A stretch of DNA of 64,000 nt from Cydia pomonella (Eukaryota; Arthropoda; Insecta; Lepidoptera; Tortricidae). This document shows positions 9,901 through 19,316 of the stretch, one piece after another (position 1 is the first letter of the stretch; each line of letters starts with the position of its first letter). Under the pieces are notes generated by a model. It ran no database searches and had not been told where the DNA came from. It worked only from the letters and a program-made list of their open reading frames with translations. Made by a program: the position numbers and the translations under genes. Where the stretch lies: assembly GCF_033807575.1 (NCBI RefSeq), contig NC_084704.1, positions 34,449,968-34,513,967 on the forward strand, in the 5' to 3' direction.

Positions 9901-12675
9901 ACCTGTTACGGGTGATATACGTAAGATTGAGCACACTGAACGACAGATTTAATGAACGGTTTTACGGTTAAAATACAGATCTCAAACTTGGTGTAATAAT
10001 AAATAAATATCGGCCAAGAGCATATCGGGCCATGCTCAGTGTAGGATTTCGTAGTTACCATTCAGTCAAAAAAGGCCAAACGGGGGCTATTAGTATCATT
10101 TACATTACAAGCATAATAAGATTAATAAGGGAGTAACCTTTGCAGCGCTTTGTACGTCTTTTTAGTAAGAAGAGAAGATTTTTTTGCAATAACCCAAAAG
10201 CGACTAAACCGACCATTTTCGCTATAGTTTTCATTTAAAGTATATATTAAGCTTAAATTTTTTCTTTCGGGGCGATTATATCCGAAAATAATAACTTTAA
10301 GTATAAAAAAAAAAGATTTTTGAAGACCGTTATTTGCTTTGAAAGACCTTATCCAACCGTACGCCACACTGTAGCGCCACAAAGCAAAAAAAAATCTAAG
10401 AAAGAACATTTTGTATGGGAGGTACCCTAATTTTTTTTATAAGTAGTTTTTATTTTACCGTTTTGTCGCAATGCATTTATGTATCCATGCCAAATTACAG
10501 CTATCTAGCACTAACGATCACGGAGAAAACCCTCGGACAGACGGACATGGCGAAACTATAAGATACACTGCGTAACATGTTACAAACTAATCGAGAACGA
10601 GTAAAAAAAAATTAAGACGTAAAAATGTTGTGATGGTACTGAATTCTCGGGGTGCGAGTCCGACTCGCACTTAATCTTTTTTTTTCAAGCCAGGGGGCCC
10701 CGCAAGCTATTGTGCTAAGGGCCCCGCGCCTTCTTAATCCGCCCCTGTCTCCGATACACGTTGAACCAAAAAGCTTTCGTACTCATATGTCTTTTCGGAT
10801 ATTCTCGTATAGAGGTCGCATTTTTGAAAATGGTGAATTTAGAATCGGGTGAGCCCCTAGTATAACCAAACAAATTATACTAGGAGCTCACGCGATTCTA
10901 AATCCACCATTTCCATAAATTACGTGAATTTACGTTCACGTGCAGTGTTTTTGAAGATTTTTTGCCAAAAAAAAATTACGTGTTATTTGCAGACACGCCT
11001 CTCCCCCACGTGATATTTGATTATAATCCGTTTGAACACCTCACGTACTTAATGGACGCCAGCTTTAACCGGCACCTTATTGCAGGTACAACGGGTACAG
11101 ACCGGGGTCATCAGAGCGTACAATAAAAGTGGACGGCTACGAGCGACCCAAACCGGAGAAAAACAAGGTCAAGTTCTCGGACACCGTCACTATCGCTGTT
11201 GTGGCTTCAGTAAGTAGTCTGCGGTAAAGGGTACAAAAGGTACAATGGGTACAAACCAGAGAAAAACAAGGTCAAGTTCTCGGACACCGTCACTATCGCT
11301 GTTGTGGCTTCAGTAAGTAGTCTGCGGTAAAGGGTACAATGGGTACAAACCAGAGAAAAACAAGGTCAAGTTCTCGGACACCGTCAATATCGCTGTTGTG
11401 GCTTCAGTAAGTAGTCTGCGGTAAATGGTACAAAAGGTACAATGGGTACAAACCAGAGAAAAACAAGGTCAAGTTCTCGGACACCGTCAATATCGCTGTT
11501 GTGGCTTCAGTAAGTAGTCTGCGGTAAAGGGTACAAAAGGTACAATGAGTACAAATCAGAGAAAAATGAGTCAACTTATCGGACACTATCACTATTGCTG
11601 TTGTGGCTTCAGTAAGTAGTCTGTGGTAAAGGGTACAAAAGGTACAATGGGTACAAACCAGAGAAAAACAAGGTCAAGTTCTCGGAAACCGTCACTATCG
11701 CTGTTGTGGCTTCAGTAAATAGTCTGCGGTAAAGGGTACAAAAGGTACAATGGGTACAAACCGGAGAAAAACAAGGCCAAGTTCTCGGAAACCGTCACTA
11801 TCGCTGTTGTGGCTTCAGTAAGTAGTCTGTGGTAAAAGGTAAAAAAGGTACAATGGGTGCAAACCAGAGAAAAACAAGGTCAAATTCACGGACACCGTCA
11901 CTATCGCTGTTGTGGCTTCAGTAAGTATTCTGTGGTCACGGGTACAACAGGTACAATGGGTACAAACCAGAGAAAAATATGTCAAGTTCTCGGATACCGT
12001 GACTATCTCTACTGTGGCTCTATTAAGTGGTCTATAGGAAAGAGTACACAGGTACAAGGGGTACAAACTAGAACAACCTCTCGGACACCGTCACGATTGT
12101 CGTTTTGGCTTTAATAAGGTACAACAGATACAACGGTTATTTAAAATATCTAACTAAAAACACTTAATGAAACCCGTTAATATTAGATTAGAGATGGGCC
12201 GATTATTCGGCTGAGTTAATCGGTTAAAATTACGAATATACGATAAAGTCCCGTCATTAAAACACATGATGAATCCATAGGATAGGGTGATTACAATGCC
12301 GGATTTAGAGGTCTGGAGGCCTCGGGCAATAAAGGAGTGGAGGCCCCCTGGCCCCAAATTTTTTCCAAATAAAATGATAAATTTTCCGAATTTTCTATTG
12401 TGGGGGCCTCTCTTTTGTGGAGGCCCCGGGGCAGTAGTCCCGGTTGCCCTCCCCTAAATCCGGCCCTGGGTGATTACTTAGTTTTTTTTTTTTTTTTTGT
12501 TCAGGAGGGCAACGTCGGTTCGGTGGCACGGGAGCTGGCCGACAGCCTGCCGCTGTGCGCGCCGCACAACTACCTCGCGGCGTTCGCGCCGCACGCGCCC
12601 GCGCCGCACGTACCGCACGTGCCGCACGCGCCGCACGCCCCGCCGCCCGGTACCAACGACTACGTCGAAGTGTAG
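950..12675 (+). CDS. Gene P: C-terminal four exons of an unrecognised low-complexity protein (5' part outside window)
   Basis: Exons at 950-1101, 3975-4341, 11086-11209 and 12505-12675 have AG/GT borders and chain in one frame (G|AA, then AG|G, then phase 0) into about 270 residues ending at TAG 12673-12675. Exon 1 encodes an Ala-rich, possibly helical segment (GRVEKALSLCVDLAAWD then many A). Exon 2 opens with SVCSDSCSQCSTDSSSS, followed by a long proline-rich run and a charged polar stretch. Exon 3 contains KNKVKFSDTV, whose KVKF matches the RVxF docking motif of protein phosphatase 1. Exon 4 has His-Val-Pro/Ala repeats and ends in YVEV, which fits a class II PDZ ligand. PP1 and PDZ binding are inferences from short motifs. 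The family was not recognised; it looks like a cytoplasmic scaffold. Further exons between those listed cannot be excluded, but the phases join without them. The intron 4342-11085 hosts an oppositely oriented transporter gene and a hAT-like element. Confidence 0.72.
2008..3393. mobile_element. Non-autonomous DNA element with terminal inverted repeats, probable TA target duplication
   Basis: The ends aaggtaaaacacccaat (2007-2024) and attgggtgttttacctt (3378-3394) are inverted repeats, each bordered by TA. The interior holds repeated short words such as tgtcgatgattggatat (about 2550-2640, and related words at 3090-3190), typical of subterminal repeats. No transposase frame is visible. A TA duplication would suggest the Tc1/mariner or a related superfamily, which is inference. 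It interrupts the degenerate exon-copy series of gene P and contains a fragment of the cgtcggtggcaaa repeat at 2886-3030. Confidence 0.6.
2886..3030 (-). repeat. Dispersed repeat, cgtcggtggcaaacaagc family
   Basis: On the minus strand this reads from actacgtcggtggcaaac to the gttgccgaccctaaacccg block. The same words are seen at 19317-19690, 20762-20935, 39350-39500, 53544-53930 and 62018-62090. It is a short interspersed element of unknown class, lying inside the 2008-3393 element. Confidence 0.7.
4387..4690 (-). mobile_element. tRNA-derived SINE (family A), full length
   Basis: On the minus strand it starts near 4688 with ggtggcctagcggtaagagc (box A-like) and ggttcaaaccccggctc (box B-like), followed by a body shared with 58755-59081 (cagtcgcttttcggtgaagg, aaaactagtgcctacgcc). 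The flanks tatattatgtagtatatt occur on both sides (4361-4378 and about 4704-4721), consistent with a target-site duplication. It sits between the end of gene P exon 3975-4341 and the duplicated exon end at 4749-4830. Confidence 0.82.
4749..4830 (+). CDS. Candidate alternative gene P exon: diverged duplicate of the end of exon 3975-4341
   Basis: The 82 bp after attatag align without indels to the last part of exon 3975-4341 and read EVVPRPKAQFRHLYQ and onward to NTMYR with no stop. The copy ends in the same AG|gtgag donor, and the following intron also matches (ctgctatattatatat). Incoming and outgoing phases equal those of the parent exon (82 and 367 both leave remainder 1), so it could replace the parent but not be added to it. 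The acceptor has a poor pyrimidine tract, so it may equally be a decaying copy. Several changes are amino-acid replacements. Confidence 0.4.
5501..6901 (-). CDS. MFS sugar-transporter-like protein (facilitated trehalose transporter Tret1-like), intronless
   Basis: A single-exon frame of 466 residues starts at ATG 6899-6901, with an in-frame stop five codons upstream, and ends at 5501. It has the alternating hydrophobic pattern of about 12 membrane segments. Sugar-porter signatures are visible: VDVIGRKP after segment 2, LGRAIVGLSEG in segment 4, LPDSP after segment 6, TDRFGRKPIL between segments 8 and 9, and LPETKGKS after segment 12. The segment-7 QQxSG motif of typical hexose porters is replaced by GFNCVMTYL, so substrate is uncertain. 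The family moves sugars such as trehalose or glucose across the plasma membrane. The gene is nested on the opposite strand in the 4342-11085 intron of gene P. Its paralogue lies at 17522-18871. Confidence 0.9.
   Translation of the reverse strand: MKNMYFRQYVVVFAINLNCVSFGLGTSWPSPVLVKLANDTESVLGKPLEQDEGSWIVSTSFLTGSLGYVVTSGLVDVIGRKPCVILSSATRMAAALLFLFARDVWMLILGRAIVGLSEGIILSVVPVYASEIASKEIRGALGVMLQIFTSIGSVITLSVGPFISYFNLNLMFILFTFVTSIPTIFLPDSPIFLYSKGREEESKKVLIFLRGSELNANEELKEYSTNRNDEKSSLITIFRNKMFQKSLGKSGFLIIIIYLIGFNCVMTYLQTILDITQTNIRSEVASGIIGAINVLASFSTLMTTDRFGRKPILIGMLLGMLMGMVGLGVFFKLTEMGAEVSGILNYLPLISLLLTVFCYSAGLGSLLWVVIAELFDDRSRGIGMATTLLIGIVPSFLTLRYFSPLIDIFGPAPVFWASAMFCAVLAMFVALRLPETKGKSFAEIQHALGNSSVANPQTFELTARIG
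6902..8623. other. Intronic DNA between transporter gene and hAT-like element
   Basis: No gene is supported here. Around 7206-7430 lies a dispersed-looking stretch (aaccgacttcaaaattccaa, then cgcgccgcttctgaacc). About 8540-8600 is a fragment of the family B SINE tail (cataagccttattgagctta). Short open frames here show no family features. The DNA just left of 7000 should include the transporter promoter. Confidence 0.45.
8632..10747. mobile_element. hAT-like non-autonomous DNA transposon with 8-bp target duplication
   Basis: The left end CAGTGGCGGATTAA (8632) and right end TTAATCCGCCCCTG (10747) are inverted repeats with one mismatch. They are bracketed by the identical octamer tctccgat at 8624-8631 and 10748-10755. 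The 8-bp duplication and CAG-starting ends fit the hAT superfamily. Subterminal aagggccccgcgc words appear near both ends (about 8670 and 10717), inverted relative to each other only in part. No transposase frame was found in the 2,116 bp, and the interior holds another foldback (9577-9771). It lies in an intron of gene P. Confidence 0.85.
9577..9771. mobile_element. Foldback MITE nested in the hAT-like element
   Basis: Arms of about 55 bp, 9577-9631 (starts agttcgtgtcatccacgaag) and 9717-9771 (ends tcgtggacgacacgaact), are near-perfect reverse complements with a loop of about 85 bp. A smaller relative occurs at 13405-13510, with the same agttcgtg end words. Confidence 0.78.
10828..10912. repeat. 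Foldback with 37-bp arms
   Basis: 10828-10864 and 10876-10912 pair as an imperfect hairpin (tttagaatcgggtgagc against gctcacgcgattctaaa) with an 11-base loop. It lies in gene P's intron, just right of the hAT-like element. Function unknown; probably a small foldback element. Confidence 0.7.
11210..12120 (+). repeat. 103-bp tandem array built from gene P exon 11086-11209 and its splice donor
   Basis: Nine extra copies follow the exon, with GT donors or their remnants at 11313, 11407, 11510, 11612, 11715, 11818, 11921, about 12022 and about 12113 (spacing mostly 102-103 bp). Each unit fuses the exon's first bases (ggtacaacgggtac) to its last two-thirds, dropping about 50 bp from the middle, then carries gtaagt plus 24 more intronic bases. 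Six copies keep gtaagt, one has gtaaat and the two rightmost have lost GT. In most units an AG directly precedes the copied exon start, so a copy could be read as a 73-base mini-exon in the same phases as the 124-base parent. Divergence rises to the right, suggesting the oldest copies lie there. Confidence 0.88.
12294..12468 (-). mobile_element. hAT-like MITE, CAGGGCCGGATTTA family, copy 1
   Basis: A 175-bp element with ends caatgccggattta and taaatccggccctg, flanked by the 8-bp duplication ggtgatta at 12286-12293 and 12469-12476. It has the same sequence as 20454-20626 and 60869-61044, in opposite orientation. It ends only 36 bp before the last gene P exon, so it forms much of that intron's 3' region. 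Confidence 0.9.
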
Positions 12676-13157
12676 CACGCCACACGCCGCACGATGCTTG
12701 ACGCACCATTGCATGAACACCACAGTCACCACAGAATACAGAAAAAAGTACTACTAATACTAATAGATATAATATTACCACGTCAAATATTGTAATGCCG
12801 CGCATGATGTTTGACATACTTAAAATATAATTTTATTTTAGCAAATCAAAACTTGTAATGACCCATTACAACTTTTTTAATACTACCTGGCTAAACATGG
12901 CAACACTGAATGTGACGCACGCATGACGCACAGGCATGACGCACGGAACTCGCGCCGCACGACTGCATTTTTCACCTAAACAGAATTCATCCAACAATTT
13001 AGCATGTTTTTTATTTATACATATATATATGGGGACACCATTACAGTGTAAAGTACGGAATTATGGTTAAGATTGTAGACAAAGCTACACAGTTGAGAAG
13101 AACGAAAGGTACCTAACTTTGTAACATTTAAACATATATATAAATATATATATATAT

Positions 13158-13385
13158 TATAGGACATTATTACACAAATTGACTAAGTCCCACGGTAAGC
13201 TCAAGAAGGCTTGTGTTGTGGGTACTCAGACAACGATATACATAATATACAAATACTTAGATACATAAACATCCATGACTCAGGAACAAATATCTGTGCT
13301 TATCACACAAATAAATGCCCTTACCGGGATCTGAATCCAGGACCATCGGCTTCATAGGCAGGGTCACTACAAGGCCAGACCGGTC
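13158..13385 (-). mobile_element. tRNA-derived SINE (family B)
   Basis: On the minus strand the tRNA-like head (gtgaccctgcctatgaagcc, then ggattcagatcccggtaa) is followed by gggcatttatttgtgtgata and the tail ending taagtcccacggtaagc as seen from the plus strand. It matches copies at 17196-17420, 26278-26445, 57613-57880 and others. Confidence 0.8.
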
Positions 13386-13404
13386 GTTAAATCGATATTG
13401 TCAG

Positions 13405-13510
13405 GTCGATATAGTTCGTGCCATCCAAGATGACGCGCAGAATTGTCAAATCTATCCTTTAATAACACGACAATACAAGTCAAGGCACACGTCTTCGTGA
13501 ATGACACGAT
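13405..13510. repeat. Small foldback related to 9577-9771
   Basis: The ends atagttcgtgccatccaaga and cgtcttcgtgaatgacacga are imperfect inverted repeats. They carry the same end words as the 9577-9771 foldback, with a shorter, diverged interior. Confidence 0.6.
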
Positions 13511-15110
13511 CTGTAGTCGGGCTTTTAAGAGGAATTCCTAGTTACGATTTCTCCATACAAACGCTCTCGACTGTTTCCTCCCTGGATTTTCAACCTAGAG
13601 TAATTTTTTTTTTTCAAATAAGGAAATAACTGTGTCGCTATGTTTTGCTTTTTTAGATTATTTTATTTTGAAGAAACTTACAGCGCCACGAAAATCGCAA
13701 AAACGGCTCAATTGATTTGGTTGCAAAAAAGACGTAGTATACAAATATGACAACAAATATCCAAAAAATCACAACATAGCGGCATAGATTATTTCTTCCT
13801 CTTGCAGTTCCTAAAATTTCATAATGATTGGTTGCGTTTTGGAGGAGGAAACAGTCGAGAGCGAAACCTCGATTTTTGAGTTTTTTGCACGCACTCGCGC
13901 CCACCGCAGCGCGACAGAAACATAGCTTCAAAAATTTGAGATTTGAAAAGTTGCTTAGCTAGAAATTGTTCTTAAACTCAAAAGTACAGTTCCAACCGGA
14001 AGATGCATGAAACTTGGCATGCATGTAGCTTTTGTGGGTAGGTAAGAAAAAAAAATAGAAAAAATAGAAACTACTTGTTAAGGGGCCCGCCGCAAGCTCG
14101 GTTCTCCATACAAATGTAGTTACGCTCTCATTTTGTAACGACTAGCTAGATTGCTCTGAAACTTTGTACGTGTTACAATAGGATAAGGTATATCTATGCC
14201 TGTAATTAGTTTATGTAGCTTCAGATACCATCGTTAAAAAAATACAGCGAATTTAATTTTTTCATACAAAACTTGTTTTTGCTCTATATCGTTTATTTCA
14301 TAAGCTGACGATAAATAAACTTAATACAGGCACAGATATACCTCTTGTCATTGTATGTGCAAAGTTTCATTACAATTCAACACGTATTTTTAAAATGAGA
14401 ACGGAACTCCGTTTGTATGGGACGGTGAAATTCGGCCGTCTTAATCCCCCAATGTGTCCCATTTTGTAGTTTTTCAAAATACATTAAATTATTATATAAC
14501 ACATAAGCTACATGCCTGTCCATTTTCATGTTTTTTTCCGGATACGAATTCTTTTGAAATTTATAAGAGAAAAAAGCCTTCTATTATAATTCTTTCATTT
14601 TTTTATTACTACTTTTAAAATGTAGACAAAGCCATATATGGCAGTTATAAATTTCAACTCTATTGACTCCTGATAAAATTCAAATTTAAACAAATATTTT
14701 TTACGACACGCACTAGAGGGTTAAAATATGGTTTTATTCATTCCGTGTCGATGACGCAATATCGCATCATCAGATTTAAAGCGGTCAAACGTCACTAAGT
14801 TTATTTACCAAAATTTTTTTGTGTGACAAAATAGGTATATTTTAAGGTTTTAAATAACCTATCGAATGATGCCGCTGCCTACTTTACAAGAGCGAAACAG
14901 CTGTATGTTAGAGTGAAAAAGAAATGTCTACTCAAATAGCTGCCTTTCGCTCTTACATGACCTTCAGAGTAGTCAACTAGGTTAAGTTTTAAGGAATCAA
15001 CTAGATAAAGCATTTGTGTGTATTCAAGCCAAAATAGTGGATTGGCCATTAAAAGTGTGTGGGTAATGTGTTCTTTAAAAATATGTATACTCGCATGTCG
15101 CGTTTATATA

Positions 15111-15591
15111 TAGTCTGTTCTTTTATTCCGTAGACTATAATGACAACCACAAATGTCAAACGCAGAAAAAATGTGACCAGCTTAAAACAAATAGTGCTGA
15201 TCTTTGGTTTCGGTTTGTGAATAACCGATAAATATCAAATTAATTTTAGATCCAAAATAAACAATTAATGAAATCTACTCACTACATGATATGAAGTAAA
15301 CAATAAATAAAATCTACTCACTACTAATCCACTCAAACATTTAAAAATTGCATTATGAGCTTCGAGGTGACTGTTAATCTTACAATAAAATCGCTTATTT
15401 AGAAATATTGTGTTTAGACCTGGATACAAACTTTCTACATGCCTCAAAATGGTGTTACATGCCTATATAAGTAACTCCCAATAGTTTATTTTCGGTTAGC
15501 ACCGGTTGTAGCACATCACTATTTATAAGACGTAAAAAACCAGCAACACATGAAATGTCATTTTAGTCTACGGGATAAAAAAAATAGACTA
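15111..15591. mobile_element. MITE-like element with imperfect terminal inverted repeats
   Basis: The left end tagtctgttcttttattccg, then tagactataatgaca, pairs with the right end tgtcattttagtctacggga, then taaaaaaaatagacta. No coding capacity was seen. The interior includes two atgaaatctactcactac-like words in direct repeat (about 15268 and 15309). Confidence 0.6.
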
Positions 15592-15592
15592 T

Positions 15593-15729
15593 AGTCTGTC
15601 AATCAACTTTGTCAGTAGAAAAAGGCGCGAAATTCAAATTTTCTACGAGACGATAACGTCGATAACATTTCGCGCCTATATTTTTTAAATTTGCCACTTT
15701 TTCTACTGATATAAATGGCTTGACAGACT
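15593..15729. repeat. Foldback element, 137 bp
   Basis: Ends agtctgtcaa and ttgacagact, with inner arms cagtagaaaaaggcgcgaaa and atttcgcgcc, then ctttttctactg, form an extended imperfect hairpin. It directly abuts the 15111-15591 element. Confidence 0.65.
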
Positions 15730-17195
15730 TGATATTATATATAATGTACCTAACCCTAACAATAATTATTAATTTGTTACAGAAAACGCTGCTCAAAAAC
15801 CGCCTAAAATTAAAGTAGTCCATTTTGGTATGGTTTAATTTTTCGACGCCATTCCAAATGTATAAATAATACTTTAAGTTAATGTTATCTTAATATGTTG
15901 ATCGATGTAATATGTTCCGTCCAAATAGTTCGTAATGAAGAATTTTTAGGAGAATTAAGTAATTTGTATTTAAGACAATATTGATAAAACAAAGCACAAA
16001 ACTCATTTTTATATAGCCAGTTTATTACAAATACATTTTTTATTGTAACTAGTATATACAGTGATGGGTTGTGATTTTACAGTCTTAGTAATAAACCTTG
16101 TTTAACATTTCTATAAGTTTTTTTATTATACCTACAGTAAGCAGCAAGATAGCGGAAAATTTTCGATAAAAGAATAGATATAATTAGGGGCCTTACGTCC
16201 CGTATCCCGTATATCAATACCGCTGCAGAATCCCTATATAAATGGTCCCAATCATCAAGGTCAAGTTTCTGTTTGACCCAATTGTTGACTGGTAGGCGAA
16301 GAGCGCGGACAAGTGACCCGCTACATGCCCGCTACCGTCATATGGGCGATAGGTGAAAATTTTATTAGTAGTAGTAGTATATCTTTATTTGCTAGAATTA
16401 TGGTTAACACAGATGTTACATCAAAATTTTATCCAGCACAATTCTGCCGACTTACGGCGTGCAAATTTTACTATAAATACTTAATGACTAACATGCATTT
16501 ACTATATATTTACATTTCATCGATTAATTATTACTTAATAATGTTCACTGTTGACTGTTGTTGTTATTCACTGTTCATTACTTTTTTGTTATACAATTTC
16601 TTGAAAAACATTAAAATAAAAATCACAACTTACAGAAAACATTAAATCGTATATGTAGGAGCATAAATAAAACATAATTTTGCTACATAAATAAAATATT
16701 GTCTTGAAAGTCAAGCTATTGTTATAAACCGAAAGTGTGAACCCTAGCAATTTTCCCATCTCACCCCATTGCTGTCCATTTTAACCCCAACTACGGGGTG
16801 AGATAGGATTGCCTACCATTATGTGTTTAACGTTGAAACAATGAAATGAAACAACAAATTATCATTGACGAACTAAAATTCAAACATACGGAACACTTTT
16901 TTTGTATATAAATCAATGTGCCATATATAAATATAAACTTTTATCCAGGTTTGAACTTCGATTTCGTCCCTACTCACCCCATTTTACGGTACCTATCTAA
17001 CGAAACGGCCAAGCAACTAATTTTGATTAAGGTGTAGAATTAGAGTTATAGAAGCTTGGTAGCTAAGTAGCTAGGAGTTTATGGTTTCGCCTTGGCAACA
17101 TTTTACATGAATATGGTTTTGGTGGGATAATTTTGAATGCTTAAATTTTACATTATAAATTAAAAATAACAGGTGTCTGCACGAATCCAAATTTT

Positions 17196-17420
17196 AGTTA
17201 TACGACATTATTACACAAATTGACTAAGTCCCACAGTAAGCTCAATAAGGCTTGTGTTGAGGGTACATAGACAACGATATATATAATATATAAATACTTA
17301 AATACATAGAAAACACCCATGACTCAGGATCAAATATCCATGCTCATCACACGAATAAATGCCCTTACCAGGATTTGAACCCGGGACCATCAGCTTCGTA
17401 GGCAGGGTCACTACCCACTG
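17196..17420 (-). mobile_element. tRNA-derived SINE (family B)
   Basis: Minus-strand copy with box B-like ggttcaaatcctggtaaggg and the shared body (ctgagtcatgggtgttttct, aagccttattgagcttactg). It lies about 100 bp downstream (left) of the second transporter stop codon. Confidence 0.85.
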
Positions 17421-17521
17421 TTAAACTGTCTGTTATACCCTCGGTTCCAGGCGGAATGTTTGGAAATGATTAAGAGAGATACTGACAAGTGAAGCGATAT
17501 GACTTGTATTTATTACAAATC

Positions 17522-18871
17522 TCAATTCCCCAACTCTTGCTGTATCTCCGCAAAACTCTTCCCTTTTGTCTCCGGTATTCTAAGCGCCACAAACGTCGCT
17601 AGCACGGCACTAGACACAGCAAACGCCCAAAAAACTGGCGCCGGCCCGAAAATGTTTGTCAGAGGCGCGAAATATCTCATCGTCAGGAACGAAGGCATGG
17701 TTCCTATAAGAAGGGTGGTCGCCATCCCGGTTCCACGGGAACGATCATCGAAAAGTTCCGCTACAACAACCCAGAATAAGGATCCGAGACCACCACTGTG
17801 GCAAAATACAACTATAACAAGAGATATGAGTGGAAGATAGTTCAAAAAACCGGACACTTCAGCCCTCGTTTCAGCCACCTTAAAGAATACTCCTAGGCCG
17901 ACCATTCCAACAATCAGTCCAAGCGACGTACATATTAAAATAGGTTTTCTTCCAAACCTATCTGTAATCATCAATGTCGAAATACTTGCTAAAAGGTTTA
18001 TACCACCGATTATGCCAGACGCCACTTCAGACCTTACATTTGTTTGCGTTGAGTCCAAAATCGTCTGAAGATATGTCATGACGCAGTTGAAACCAATTAA
18101 GAAGAGGGTGATAATCATGAATCCAGACTTTCCAAGACTTTTCTGAAACATTTTGTCACGGAAAATTGTCAGAAGACCTGGTTTTTCGCTTTTATAATTC
18201 ATAGTGTATTCCTTTAGCTCATCATTAGCGTTGAGTTCCCCTCTTAAGAATATGAGAACATTTTTGGATTCTTCCTCTTTTCCTTTATTAAATAAGAAGC
18301 TTGGGGTGTCAGGTAAGAATATAGTCGGTATGCTGGTCACGAGGGTGAACAGAGTGAACATGAGATTCAGATTAAAGTATGAGATGAAAGGTCCAACGCT
18401 GAGCATGATCACAGAGCCAATGGAAGTAAATATCTGCAGCATCACTCCGAGAGCTCCACGGATTTCTTTGCTGGCGATTTCCGAGGCGTAAACCGGTACT
18501 ACACTCAATATGATGCCTTCTGAAAGCCCGAGAATGGCCCTGCCCAGTATGAGCATCCACACGTCCCTCGCGAACAGGAACAGGAGAGCTGCCGCCATCC
18601 TTGTGACACTCGACAGGATCACGCATTGCTTCCGGCCTATAACGTCCACCAAACCAGATGACACCACATACCCTAATGATCCAGTAAGGAAAGAGACGGA
18701 CACAATCCAAGATCCTTCATCTTGCTCTAAAGGTTGATCGAGTACGGTTTCTGTGTCGTCAGCTAGTTTCACCAACACTGGAGATGCCCAACTTAAGCCC
18801 ATACCGAGGCTGATGCAGTTCAGGTTTATTGCGAACACCACCAGATACTGTCGAATGTATATATTATTCAT
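17522..18871 (-). CDS. MFS sugar-transporter-like protein, paralogue of 5501-6901
   Basis: An intronless frame of 449 residues begins at ATG 18869-18871. The ATG was chosen over the upstream GTG because it aligns with the paralogue's start and a stop lies just upstream. The same sugar-porter signatures are present: VDVIGRKQ, LGRAILGLSEG, LPDTPSF, TDRFGRKPIL and IPETKGKS. The segment-7 motif is again GFNCVMTYLQTIL instead of QQxSG. It is about 17 residues shorter at the C terminus than the first copy, ending shortly after the PETKGKS motif. It is probably a plasma-membrane sugar facilitator. The copies arose by local duplication, and a 115-bp block (18417-18531) is identical to 6447-6561. Confidence 0.9.
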   Translation of the reverse strand: MNNIYIRQYLVVFAINLNCISLGMGLSWASPVLVKLADDTETVLDQPLEQDEGSWIVSVSFLTGSLGYVVSSGLVDVIGRKQCVILSSVTRMAAALLFLFARDVWMLILGRAILGLSEGIILSVVPVYASEIASKEIRGALGVMLQIFTSIGSVIMLSVGPFISYFNLNLMFTLFTLVTSIPTIFLPDTPSFLFNKGKEEESKNVLIFLRGELNANDELKEYTMNYKSEKPGLLTIFRDKMFQKSLGKSGFMIITLFLIGFNCVMTYLQTILDSTQTNVRSEVASGIIGGINLLASISTLMITDRFGRKPILICTSLGLIVGMVGLGVFFKVAETRAEVSGFLNYLPLISLVIVVFCHSGGLGSLFWVVVAELFDDRSRGTGMATTLLIGTMPSFLTMRYFAPLTNIFGPAPVFWAFAVSSAVLATFVALRIPETKGKSFAEIQQELGN

Positions 18872-19016
18872 TTCGTATAGCACTTATTCGCTTCACACAA
18901 AAAATACGACTAATTGAGGGCCACGAATAATTGTTTGTTTTATTTCATTTTTATTAATTAAGTATAGGTAGGTATTCATCCAGTCAATATCTTAATATTT
19001 TGTAATCAGCATGTTA

Positions 19017-19130
19017 AAAAAACCGGTCAAGTGCGAGTTCGTTTAACTCACGCACCGAGGGTTCCGTACAAACTTTCAATTTTCTCATGTAACTATAATC
19101 ACGGAAAACTTTTGACCAGAAGTATGCTAT
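19017..19130 (+). repeat. Dispersed repeat, ccggtcaagtgcgagt family
   Basis: aaaccggtcaagtgcgagtt, then gagggttccgtacaaac and a tail ending near cttttgaccag, are shared with 22460-22580. Related fragments occur at 39505-39720, 48590-48740 and 49612-49815. Class unknown. Confidence 0.65.
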
Positions 19131-19316
19131 TAGCATAATTGTGTACAGCACCATCTATGGCATAAATTGGCAAACTAATTTGCGCAACCTGTATATATAG
19201 TTGTTGGTTTTTCAGGGATAATTCTTCATCATGTGAACCGATTTCAACGATTATTGTTTTATTTGTAAGAAGGTGTCTTTAGTGTAACCTCATAGGAATT
19301 TCAAGTATAATAAATA

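Larger units (their letters stand above)
12676..17521. other. Intergenic region rich in small repeats
   Basis: No protein-coding gene is supported between the gene P stop and the second transporter. Visible content: two family B SINE copies, foldbacks at 13405-13510, 15111-15591 and 15593-15729, and a repeat-like AT-rich stretch at about 13560-14450. Low-complexity tata repeats sit at 13018-13030 and 13130-13160. The gene P 3' UTR must begin at 12676, but I see no unambiguous AATAAA close by. Confidence 0.5.

Noticed and set aside
12395..12817. 140-residue minus-strand frame
   Set aside because: It is antisense to the last gene P exon, with GC-rich codons and MITE sequence, and has no domain features.
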